A stretch of 5,968 nt of DNA from Promethearchaeota archaeon (lineage in GTDB: Archaea > Asgardarchaeota > Lokiarchaeia > Sigynarchaeales > SOKP01), in the NCBI GenBank assembly GCA_019057735.1, contig JAHLWV010000144.1:1-5968 (forward strand). Reading direction: 5' to 3'. Positions 1 to 4,358 of this stretch are shown here, in pieces. The position numbers and the translations under genes were made by a program. The notes under the pieces are model-generated. The model did no database searches. It worked only from the letters and a program-made list of their open reading frames with translations, and was not told where the DNA came from. Position 1 is the first letter of the stretch. Each line of letters begins with the position of its first letter.

Positions 1-72
1 TGCGCCTTCCGGGAATTGAACCCGGGTCGTCAGGTTGGAAACCTGATATTCTAACCACTATACCAAAAGCGC
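1..72 (-). tRNA. trnG-UCC: tRNA-Gly, anticodon UCC
   Basis: Read on the minus strand this folds as a complete cloverleaf. The acceptor stem is GCGCTTT paired with AAGGCGC (one G-T pair) with discriminator A. The D-arm contains AGTGGTTA. The anticodon stem is TCAGG/CCTGA around the loop TTTCCAA, giving anticodon TCC, which reads GGA glycine codons. The variable region is 4 nt, and the T-arm is CCGGG-TTCAATT-CCCGG. There is no intron. The D-stem has one apparent A-A mismatch (12-23), tolerable in this class. The discriminator base is the first base of the window, so an encoded CCA cannot be checked. The gene is much more GC-rich than its surroundings, as expected for a structural RNA in an AT-rich genome. 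It lies in the same orientation as the upstream nep1 but is separated from it by a T8 terminator-like run and has a possible promoter of its own. Confidence 0.95.
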
Positions 73-90
73 TTAGCAAAACAAGAACTA

Positions 91-100
91 GATTTAAAGT
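91..100 (-). promoter_or_regulatory. Possible TATA box for tRNA-Gly
   Basis: On the minus strand this reads ACTTTAAATC, close to the archaeal TATA consensus. Its centre lies about 23 nt upstream of the mature tRNA 5' end, slightly closer than the usual spacing of about 26 nt. An A-rich stretch lies directly upstream. The assignment rests on position and composition only, in a very AT-rich spacer. Confidence 0.35.
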
Positions 101-166
101 TTTTTTTAATGTGGAAATGAATATAAATTTGTTAAATGTAAATATTAACGATTTAAAAAAAACTTT
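96..166. repeat. 14-bp perfect inverted repeat in the nep1-tRNA spacer
   Basis: AAAGTTTTTTTTAA at 96-109 is the exact reverse complement of TTAAAAAAAACTTT at 153-166, with 43 nt between the arms. The 153-166 arm contains the minus-strand T8 run after nep1. The 96-109 arm overlaps the presumed TATA box of the tRNA gene. The arms are AT-rich (26 of 28 bases A or T), so chance is a fair explanation in this genome. Confidence 0.4.
155..162 (-). terminator. T8 run, probable terminator of the yhbY-rnp4-nep1 unit
   Basis: On the minus strand, eight consecutive T residues lie about 17-25 nt downstream of the nep1 stop codon. Archaeal intrinsic termination mainly needs such a T-run in the non-template strand. 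The run is part of one arm of a 14-bp inverted repeat (96-109 with 153-166), so a hairpin in the transcript is also possible. Confidence 0.5.
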
Positions 167-179
167 CTGATACATATCG

Positions 180-854
180 TCATAAAATATCGTTAGCAAT
201 TTCATAGAGAGTTATAATTCTACTTAAAACAATCCACGCATCTAGCGAATAATGAGAAATTGATACAAGTCTATTGCTAAGTTCCAAAATTTCGTCCGTA
301 AAAAAACCCTTTTGAAAACAACCAATAATTACCACGAAATCTTTAGATAAATCATTATCAAATAACTGGAGTGGACTTTCTGCTAGTTCTCCTTTATTAG
401 AAAGAAGTATAACCTCCTTCTTATCAATAGAGTTTACTAACTCTCTTAAAGTGCCTTTAAATTCAGAAATCAATAAGAGATTTTTAATTCTTATTTCATT
501 TTCCATCAACAGTTTAGCCATTAAACCTTTAAATCTATTATAATTTCTGGCGATTTTTATATCGGGGTTTATTTCGAATATTTTACTTTCAAATGTATGA
601 AGGTAAATTTTGAGGTTACCGCTTTTATTGGCGGTTGACCCTAAGGCATTAAGAAGACAAGCATGAGTAATATCGGGACGCCCTCTTTGTTCAACAGCAT
701 CTAGTCTAACCATAGCAGAATGGTGTAAAGCATTATCAAGGAGTTTAGAGGAATAAGAATCTTTCTTTAAATTTTTTTGAATGGCAGGATGATTCCTAAT
801 ATTTGATGGGATGAGTTCTAACCCGCATTCCACAAAAATTATTGTTAAAGGCAT
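180..854 (-). CDS. nep1: Nep1/Emg1, 16S rRNA pseudouridine N1-methyltransferase
   Basis: SPOUT-class methyltransferase of the EMG1/NEP1 family. In this family the enzyme N1-methylates a pseudouridine in helix 35 of small-subunit rRNA (position 1191 in yeast 18S) and assists 30S/40S assembly. The 224-residue length is normal. Visible family landmarks: an N-terminal strand 'IIFVECGLELIP' (5-16), 'LLDNALHHSAM' (38-48), the signature 'RGRPDI' (57-62) with its conserved Asp, 'ARNYNRFKGLM' (102-112, family PRNYNRF), the SAM-site glycine loop 'IIGCFQKGFF' (176-185), and the knot-region tail 'SISHYSLDAWIVLSRI' (198-213). The ATG start is preceded by no clear Shine-Dalgarno. The N-terminal strand begins within a few residues of it, so the start fits. 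The gene begins 33 nt after the rnp4 stop and is probably cotranscribed with it. The C-terminus ends at TGA, shortly before a T8 run. Confidence 0.93.
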   Translation of the reverse strand: MPLTIIFVECGLELIPSNIRNHPAIQKNLKKDSYSSKLLDNALHHSAMVRLDAVEQRGRPDITHACLLNALGSTANKSGNLKIYLHTFESKIFEINPDIKIARNYNRFKGLMAKLLMENEIRIKNLLLISEFKGTLRELVNSIDKKEVILLSNKGELAESPLQLFDNDLSKDFVVIIGCFQKGFFTDEILELSNRLVSISHYSLDAWIVLSRIITLYEIANDIL

Positions 855-887
855 TTTATATTGAGATGATTCTAATTTTTATTTTGT

Positions 888-1220
888 TTATGACTTGATC
901 TTAATAAAATATCGAGTTATATGATTACAATCTAAACACGTTGATGATACATGAGAACCTTTACCCTTTGAATGAATTCTGGTTCTGTTATTAATACCGG
1001 GGTAGAGAAACTTCTTGCATTTGTGACATATTCTTTTTTTCCATATCGAAGGAATTTGAATCTTTGCTCTTTGTGCATACCGTCTCGCTAAATACACGTA
1101 TCTATTAGCTAATTCTTTGTTTTGTGGGAATATTTCATGTGCTTTCTGAAATAAGTATAGCATCCTAGTATCTGCTATTCGTTTGACGATACTCTTATTT
1201 CTCCTTTTATTTTTCACCAT
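888..1220 (-). CDS. rnp4: Ribonuclease P protein component 4 (Rpp21/Rpr2 family)
   Basis: Archaeal RNase P protein subunit that partners with Rnp3 on the specificity half of the RNase P RNA, needed for tRNA 5' maturation. The protein is 110 residues, a normal size. A basic N-terminal half has the helical pattern 'IADTRMLYLFQKAHEIFPQNKELANRYVYLARRYAQRAKIQIP' (positions 15-57), where 'LANRYVYLARRYAQRAKI' matches the family. It is followed by a zinc ribbon with C65-x2-C68 and C95-x2-C98, separated by the Arg/Lys-rich strand region 'RTRIHSKGKG' (79-88) typical of Rpp21. All four zinc ligands are present. The ATG at 1220 is the only good start and lies 21 nt from the yhbY stop. Pairing of a YhbY protein with Rnp4 is recurrent in archaea. 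Here the pair is transcribed away from S19e. Confidence 0.93.
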   Translation of the reverse strand: MVKNKRRNKSIVKRIADTRMLYLFQKAHEIFPQNKELANRYVYLARRYAQRAKIQIPSIWKKRICHKCKKFLYPGINNRTRIHSKGKGSHVSSTCLDCNHITRYFIKIKS

Positions 1221-1241
1221 TGTGGAAACGTCACATTATAT

Positions 1242-1514
1242 TTAATTCCCTTTGTTGATTTTTTTCTTCGATATGATAATTGTTTTTCCTCTGACATCCA
1301 ATAAGTTAGAATTTGTGGAATTTGATATTTGTTCAGCAATACTTCGGATATTATTTTTTGTTGCGATTGATTTTAACATCTTAATTTTGATTATTTTATA
1401 TTTCTTGAGTAAATGCTGCACATGTAATATAAATTCGTCTGTAATTCCCTTCTTTCCTAACGTAGCGTGTGGTGATGCTAATAATACTTTTTTAAACTCG
1501 TTTTGATGACTCAT
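1242..1514 (-). CDS. YhbY-family (CRM domain) RNA-binding protein
   Basis: Small single-domain CRM protein of 90 residues. The bacterial relative YhbY associates with pre-50S particles, and archaeal members are thought to act in rRNA or RNase P RNA biology; the latter is an inference from gene neighbourhood. Family marks: the GxxG-like loop 'GKKGIT' (20-25) in the context 'ATLGKKGITDEFI', the strand 'IIKIKML' (41-47) in the place of the family's 'LVKVKV', a helix with 'IAEQISNSTNSNLLDVRG' (59-76) and the final strand 'RGKTIIISKK' (75-84). The usual aromatic ending 'LYR' is replaced by lysines. It is the first gene of the minus-strand unit and starts 89 nt from the S19e start across a shared divergent promoter region. 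An AAGG lies only 2 nt before the ATG, too close for a normal Shine-Dalgarno, so a very short or absent leader is possible. Confidence 0.9.
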   Translation of the reverse strand: MSHQNEFKKVLLASPHATLGKKGITDEFILHVQHLLKKYKIIKIKMLKSIATKNNIRSIAEQISNSTNSNLLDVRGKTIIISKKKINKGN

Positions 1515-1603
1515 TGCCTTAAATTACTACTTGTACCATAAAATTTTTAATCTAATTAATCTTTTAAAATGTATCATATAATATTAAAATTCTTGGTGTA
1601 ATA
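1515..1603. promoter_or_regulatory. Divergent promoter region, yhbY (-) / S19e (+)
   Basis: This AT-rich spacer lies between two divergent translation gene units. Toward S19e, CTTTTAAAAT at 1561-1570 is a plausible TATA box that would place transcription start near 1592, just upstream of the GGTG ribosome-binding site at 1595. Toward yhbY, the minus strand reads TTAAAAATTTTA around 1539-1550, about 25-36 nt before the ATG, which would give a very short leader. No transcription data are available and the background is AT-rich, so the exact boxes are uncertain. Confidence 0.45.
1595..1598 (+). promoter_or_regulatory. GGTG ribosome-binding site that points to a non-standard S19e start
   Basis: GGTG matches the anti-Shine-Dalgarno core (consensus GGAGGTGATC). 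It is followed by TAATA and then ATT (1604), ATA (1607), AGC. Counting from the second G of the core, ATT lies 7 nt downstream and ATA 10 nt, both within the normal spacing range. No ATG, GTG or TTG lies in the S19e frame near it. Confidence 0.55.
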
Positions 1604-2026
1604 ATTATAAGCATATATGTAGTTGAACCAGAGAAGCTTATTAAAATCTTAGCAGAAAAATTAAGAGAATTTCCCGAAATCAGCCCACCCGAGGGATCCG
1701 AATTTTGGAAGACTGCATTTTTTAAGGAATTAGCTCCTATCGATCAGGAGAATTTCTGGTATATTCGATGTGCCTCACTTTTAAGAAAGATAAAGAAGAT
1801 TGGTCCGATTGGAGTAAACAAACTCAGAAAACATTACGGAGGAAGAAATAGAAAAGGTCCAGGTAGACATCATAGCGCTAAAGGGAGCGGAAAGATCATA
1901 CGCGTTGCACTGCAGCAGTTAGAGGCCGCTAATCTAATAATGAAGCAAGAAAAGGACGGTAAAATAACTTCACCAGAAGGAACTAGCCTTCTAGAAAGAA
2001 CCGCCTATGCGATTTTAAGAAAGTAA
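1604..2026 (+). CDS. rps19e: Ribosomal protein S19e (30S)
   Basis: Small-subunit protein shared by archaea and eukaryotes, needed for late pre-30S/40S maturation. The reading frame gives about 140 residues (family about 150). S19e features, numbered from ATT: 'SIYVVEPEKLIKILAEKL' (3-20), matching the N-terminal 'TVYDVPADKLI' pattern; 'FWYIRCASLLRKIKKIGPIGVNKLRKHYGGR' (51-81), the core winged-helix with the W-Y-x-R-x-A-S and G-P-x-G-V motifs; 'SAKGSGKIIRVALQQLEAANLI' (91-112); and 'SPEGTSLL' (123-130). The frame is open upstream to a TAA at 1565, yet contains no ATG, GTG or TTG until ATG at 1940 (codon 113). Homology therefore forces a non-standard start: ATT at 1604 or ATA at 1607, behind GGTG at 1595. 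I chose ATT for spacing. It is the first gene of an operon, with PDCD5 32 nt downstream. A sequencing error removing the start is the alternative. Confidence 0.9.
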   Translation: MISIYVVEPEKLIKILAEKLREFPEISPPEGSEFWKTAFFKELAPIDQENFWYIRCASLLRKIKKIGPIGVNKLRKHYGGRNRKGPGRHHSAKGSGKIIRVALQQLEAANLIMKQEKDGKITSPEGTSLLERTAYAILRK

Positions 2027-2058
2027 TTTAAACAAACAATACTTCTTGGAGTTTAACT

Positions 2059-2397
2059 TTGAGCGATGAGGAAGAATTAGAAGCTATTAGGAGAAGGAAA
2101 TTAGAGCAATTACAACAACAAGCAGTTCAACAACAAGTAGCATCACAACAACAACAGCAATATAACAACCAAAAATACCAAATTATGCGAAAAATATTAA
2201 GTCAAGAAGGACGTCAACGATTAGAAAACATTAGAATAGTCAAACCACAATTTGCTGAGCAGATTGAATTACAATTAATACAGTTATTCCAATCGGGAAA
2301 ATTGCGTGGAGCTACACCGTTACCCGATACAGAATTTAAAAAAATTTTAGAAAAAATTACAGCAGGTAGCAAAAAAGAATTTAATATTAAAAAATAA
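2059..2397 (+). CDS. PDCD5-family DNA/RNA-binding protein
   Basis: Archaeal homologue of programmed cell death protein 5, often annotated as a DNA-binding protein. Its archaeal role is not settled, and its constant place beside S19e and L39e suggests a link with translation or ribosome assembly (inference). The protein is 112 residues. It has an acidic/basic N-terminal helix 'SDEEELEAIRRRKLEQLQ' (2-19), a glutamine-rich linker with 14 Gln between residues 17 and 41, then the compact core 'ILSQEGRQRLENIRIVKPQFAEQIELQLIQLFQSGKL' (46-82), where 'R-L-x-N-I-R-x-V-K-P-x-x-A-E-Q-I-E' is the family signature. The C-terminal part 'FKKILEKITAGSKKEFNIKK' ends in the usual basic tail. The start is TTG, supported by GGAG at 2048-2051 with a 7-nt spacer and by the conserved N-terminus. 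The Gln tract is mostly CAA codons. Confidence 0.93.
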   Translation: MSDEEELEAIRRRKLEQLQQQAVQQQVASQQQQQYNNQKYQIMRKILSQEGRQRLENIRIVKPQFAEQIELQLIQLFQSGKLRGATPLPDTEFKKILEKITAGSKKEFNIKK

Positions 2398-2414
2398 AAT
2401 CTGAGATTAAGAAA

Positions 2415-2576
2415 ATGGCACGCAATAAAGATTTACCTTCAAAATTACGAAGAGCTAAGAGCATGAGAAAAAGTCGTTCAGTTCCAAACTGGGTTGTTAG
2501 GAGAACTGGGGGAAAAGTTAGAACAAGCCCTACTTCTAGAAGAGAATGGCGAAATAGTAGATTAAAGAGAGATTAA
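2415..2576 (+). CDS. rpl39e: Ribosomal protein L39e (50S)
   Basis: Very small, highly basic large-subunit protein of 53 residues that lines the peptide exit tunnel in archaea and eukaryotes. The sequence runs M-A-R-N-K-D-L-P-S-K-L-R-R-A-K (1-15), then 'RSVPNWVVRRTGGKVRTSP' (21-39) and ends 'RREWRNSRLKRD' (42-53). The 'VPNWVxxRTxGKVRxxPxxRxWRxxRLK' pattern is the family signature over nearly its full length. The ATG start is unambiguous by homology, although no strong ribosome-binding site precedes it. Its stop is only 2 nt before the L31e ATG, so translation of the two is probably coupled. It lies 17 nt after the PDCD5 stop. Confidence 0.95.
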   Translation: MARNKDLPSKLRRAKSMRKSRSVPNWVVRRTGGKVRTSPTSRREWRNSRLKRD

Positions 2577-2578
2577 GC

Positions 2579-3031
2579 ATGGCAAAAAAAAAATCAAAAG
2601 AAATCAGTTTAGATGATTTAGAAGAAGAATTAGCTGAAGAGGAAATTAAAGAGGAAATTGTAGAAATCGAAGAATTCAGTTTAGATGACATATCTGAAGG
2701 AGAGGAAGTTAGCGAAGTTTTTGAAGAGGAACTTGAGGAATTAGAAGAAATAGAAGAAGAAAAACCCCCCGAAGAAGAAATTATAGACGAAAGGATATAT
2801 GTAATACCATTAGCTAAAGCACGGCAAGGTCCAAGGAATAAACGGGCTAAAAAAGCGGTTAGATATCTTAGAGAATTTATGGAGAGACATTTTAAACCCG
2901 AATCTTTAGTCATTTCGCAAGAAGTTAACGAGAAGATCTGGTCAAGAGGAATCCAAAAACCTCCAAGAAAAATCAAGATTAGAGCAACTAAGAACATTGA
3001 TGGGCTAGTAGTCTGCTATCTGGCTGAATAA
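2579..3031 (+). CDS. rpl31e: Ribosomal protein L31e with a long acidic N-terminal extension
   Basis: Large-subunit protein near the peptide exit site. The L31e domain occupies about residues 70-150: 'ERIYVIPLAKARQGPRNKRAKKAVRYLREFMERHF' (71-105), 'VISQEVNEKIWSRGIQKPPRKIKIRATKN' (111-139) and the terminal strand 'LVVCYLAE' (143-150). Ordinary archaeal L31e is about 80-95 residues, so residues 1-70 are an addition. The extension starts with a lysine cluster (3-7), then has 34 Asp/Glu among residues 8-70, with the motif SLDD-L/I twice (10-14 and 34-38), and looks like helical or disordered charged sequence. The extension is in frame, begins 2 nt after L39e with a natural ATG, and no other start is needed, so it appears genuinely translated. 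A later start would have to lie near residue 70, where there is no ATG, GTG or TTG. It is the last gene of the S19e unit. Confidence 0.93.
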   Translation: MAKKKSKEISLDDLEEELAEEEIKEEIVEIEEFSLDDISEGEEVSEVFEEELEELEEIEEEKPPEEEIIDERIYVIPLAKARQGPRNKRAKKAVRYLREFMERHFKPESLVISQEVNEKIWSRGIQKPPRKIKIRATKNIDGLVVCYLAE

Positions 3032-3168
3032 CTCATTAATCTCAAAATCTTCTTACGCCTTATTTTAAAAATTAAGAATTTTTTATAGTCTTCGCCTTTT
3101 AATATTGAAATTTTCTACTTTACAATGTTAAAATTAAATTTATTGAAATTAATTCAAAAAGGTGACTA
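3032..3168 (+). promoter_or_regulatory. Spacer with T6 terminator and possible promoter for the BRCT gene
   Basis: This gap after the S19e-L31e operon holds a T6 run at 3079-3084 that could end its transcript. A TATA-like CTTTTAATATT lies near 3097-3107 and would place a transcription start near 3128, leaving a leader of about 40 nt before the next gene. No conserved RNA structure or further ORF is evident. Composition is strongly AT-rich, so the promoter call is weak. Confidence 0.3.
3161..3165 (+). promoter_or_regulatory. GGTGA ribosome-binding site pointing to an ATT start of the BRCT gene
   Basis: GGTGA follows an A-run (AAAAAGGTGA) and matches the anti-Shine-Dalgarno core. It is followed by CTA and ATT (3169) then ATC (3172), both in frame with the BRCT protein. 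Spacing to ATT is 6 nt from the second G of the core, close to ideal. The only standard-type start, TTG at 3187, lies 21 nt past the motif, too far to be served by it. The GGTGA also contains the in-frame stop that bounds the frame upstream. Confidence 0.55.
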
Positions 3169-3408
3169 ATTATCGCTGATTTATCTTTGATTAAATTTTA
3201 TTTTTCAAAAGACCTGAAAAAAATCAATAGAGACGAAGCAAAAAAAAGGGTCCTTGAAAAAGGTGGACTCATTCGGGAAGAAATTTCTAACGATTTGTGG
3301 TATTTTGTTACAAGTAATCCCAATATAAACTCTAAGAAATATAAAAGAGCCAAAAATCTTGGTGTAACTTTTATCGATGAGCTTGATTTTCTAAAAATGA
3401 TTGAGTAA
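3169..3408 (+). CDS. Stand-alone BRCT-domain mini-protein
   Basis: A 79-residue protein (73 if it starts at TTG 3187) that is essentially one BRCT domain of the DNA ligase A/RFC1 type. Numbered from ATT: strand 1 'LIKFYFSKDL' (7-16), helix 'NRDEAKKRVLEKGG' (20-33) with the conserved RDEAK and Gly-Gly turn, strands 'LIREEIS' (34-40) and 'DLWYFVT' (42-48), then 'NSKKYKRAKNLGVTFIDELDFLKMI' (54-78), matching the family 'SKxxKAxxLGxxIIDExxFLxLI'. S13, R21 and K56 fall where RFC1 has T415, R423 and K458, which contact a DNA 5'-phosphate. The TG-motif glycine is replaced by K14. No other domain is present. It lies alone between L31e and aIF6 and ends before a T-rich terminator. The function is unknown; DNA-end or phosphopeptide binding is an inference. 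The start is uncertain. Confidence 0.8.
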   Translation: MIADLSLIKFYFSKDLKKINRDEAKKRVLEKGGLIREEISNDLWYFVTSNPNINSKKYKRAKNLGVTFIDELDFLKMIE

Positions 3409-3419
3409 TTTTACAATAG

Positions 3420-3440
3420 TTTTCTTTTTTCATTCTTCTC
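3420..3440 (+). terminator. T-rich terminator after the BRCT gene
   Basis: A pyrimidine-rich stretch (TTTTC, then TTTTTTC, then ATTCTTCTC) begins 11 nt after the BRCT stop codon. Runs of T in the non-template strand are the usual archaeal intrinsic termination signal. It suggests that the BRCT gene and aIF6 are transcribed separately. Confidence 0.5.
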
Positions 3441-3480
3441 AGCTAGCCTCAATAAAAAAATAGAAATTCTAAATGGTTTG

Positions 3481-3494
3481 TAGTAGACCTACTA
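3481..3494. repeat. Short inverted repeat upstream of aIF6
   Basis: TAGTAG and CTACTA are perfect 6-nt inverted half-sites separated by AC. The element lies 76 nt before the aIF6 ATG and about 10 nt upstream of a TATA-like stretch, a position where an operator could sit. A 2-nt centre is too short for an RNA hairpin loop, so a dimeric DNA-binding site is the more natural reading, but such a short repeat can occur by chance. Confidence 0.25.
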
Positions 3495-3503
3495 ATCCTA
3501 CGC

Positions 3504-3524
3504 ATTTTTAATAAAATATTTATG
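3504..3524 (+). promoter_or_regulatory. Possible TATA box region for aIF6
   Basis: This stretch contains TTTTTAATAAAATATTTATG, with a TATA-like core centred near 3515, which would give transcription start near 3540 and a leader of about 30 nt. A second AT-rich box, ATAAAATATAAG at 3546-3557, is only about 20 nt from the ATG, so it would fit only a leaderless start. No Shine-Dalgarno precedes the aIF6 ATG, so leaderless or SD-independent initiation is possible. Confidence 0.3.
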
Positions 3525-3570
3525 ATTTGAAACTTTATCCAACACATAAAATATAAGTTAGTTTTGTTTA

Positions 3571-4251
3571 ATGACGATTTTAAAGTATCAGGTTTTTGGA
3601 GGGAATTCGGTAGGTGTTTACTTAGCTGTAAATAACTCTTATGGCTTATACCCTCCTACTCTAATCGCACCAACAATTGAAAAAATTAAAAGCGCATTCA
3701 GCGAACCTTTTTTTCCTATTTCGATTAATAATTCCAGCTTAATAGGAGTATATACCGCAAGTAACAAAAATGGAATAATCGTTCCACACATAATTAGAGA
3801 AGAAGAACTTCAAAATTTAAAGACATATACAACCAATATAAACAGTGATTATCAAATAGGAGTTCTTAAATCTAAAGATAATGCATTTGGTAATTTAATA
3901 TTATGTAATGATAAAGGCGCGATAATCTCTTCTTTCTTAAAGGAGTACAAGAACGTAATTGAAGATATTTTAAAGGTTGAAACTATAGTTTATGAATACG
4001 TAGATATGAATCTTCCCGGATCGATTTCAGTTGCTAACAATAAAGGCTGTCTGGTGCATCCATTAACAACTGATGACGAGATCGAAATAATTACCGATAT
4101 TTTAAAAGTTAAGGAAACAGACGTGTCTACTGTAAACAGAGGGATACCTTATCTCTCTTCAGGTGCGGTTGTCAACGATCAAAGTGGCATCTTTGGTCAT
4201 CAATGCACGGGTCCAGAAATGATGCGTTTAACTAATGTGTTAATGCTATAA
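3571..4251 (+). CDS. eif6: Translation initiation factor aIF6 (ribosome anti-association factor)
   Basis: Homologue of eukaryotic eIF6/Tif6. It binds the large ribosomal subunit at the inter-subunit face, prevents premature joining with 30S, and is linked to 50S biogenesis. The protein is 226 residues, normal for archaea. The pentein fold is visible as five related segments: 'GNSVGVYLAVNN' (11-22), 'LIGVYTASNKNGIIVP' (57-72), 'NAFGNLILCNDKGAIIS' (104-120), 'LPGSISVANNKGCLVHP' (148-164) and 'SSGAVVNDQSGIFG' (196-209), followed by 'HQCTGPEMMRL' (210-220), the conserved C-terminal motif. The ATG start matches the family N-terminus, where the first GN repeat follows about 10 residues in. No ribosome-binding site is visible. 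In many archaea this gene directly follows L31e and precedes L18Ae. Here the BRCT gene lies between it and L31e. Confidence 0.95.
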   Translation: MTILKYQVFGGNSVGVYLAVNNSYGLYPPTLIAPTIEKIKSAFSEPFFPISINNSSLIGVYTASNKNGIIVPHIIREEELQNLKTYTTNINSDYQIGVLKSKDNAFGNLILCNDKGAIISSFLKEYKNVIEDILKVETIVYEYVDMNLPGSISVANNKGCLVHPLTTDDEIEIITDILKVKETDVSTVNRGIPYLSSGAVVNDQSGIFGHQCTGPEMMRLTNVLML

Positions 4252-4358
4252 ATCTTACTATCCAAAAGTTATCTTTAGTTCTATTAAAAAAGCAAAATTT
4301 AATATTTTTAAAATTATTATCATGTTCAACTTCGTTGATGTATTGGAAGTGTTAACTT
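4252..4358 (+). promoter_or_regulatory. aIF6-L18Ae spacer with probable promoter and ribosome-binding site
   Basis: The spacer contains an AT-only stretch around 4297-4316 (AATTTAATATTTTTAAAATT) that could serve as TATA region, placing a start near 4335. GGAAGTG at 4345-4351, 7 nt before the L18Ae ATG, differs from the ideal GGAGGTG at one base and is the likely ribosome-binding site. ACTTC at 4329-4333 can pair with GAAGT at 4346-4350, so a weak hairpin over this site is possible. A T5 run at 4305-4309 may help end the aIF6 transcript. Confidence 0.4.

Noticed and set aside
1252..1506. 84-codon open frame on the plus strand, hydrophobic and Phe/Ile-rich
   Set aside because: It lies entirely opposite the YhbY gene, whose CRM motifs are clear. 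Its hydrophobicity is what antisense of Lys/Asn-rich AT-rich coding sequence produces.
1617..1622. ATG near the S19e start as its initiation codon
   Set aside because: It is in another frame and is followed immediately by TAG. Using it would need a sequence error or frameshift, and in-frame homology continues upstream of it.
2536..2997. 153-codon minus-strand frame with a long Ser-rich stretch
   Set aside because: The Ser-rich part is the complement of the Glu codons in the L31e acidic extension. No family resemblance and no start signal.
3187..3189. TTG as the BRCT gene start
   Set aside because: It remains possible, but the Shine-Dalgarno at 3161-3165 is 21 nt away and the first BRCT strand would begin at residue 1. 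ATT 3169 fits the ribosome-binding site better.
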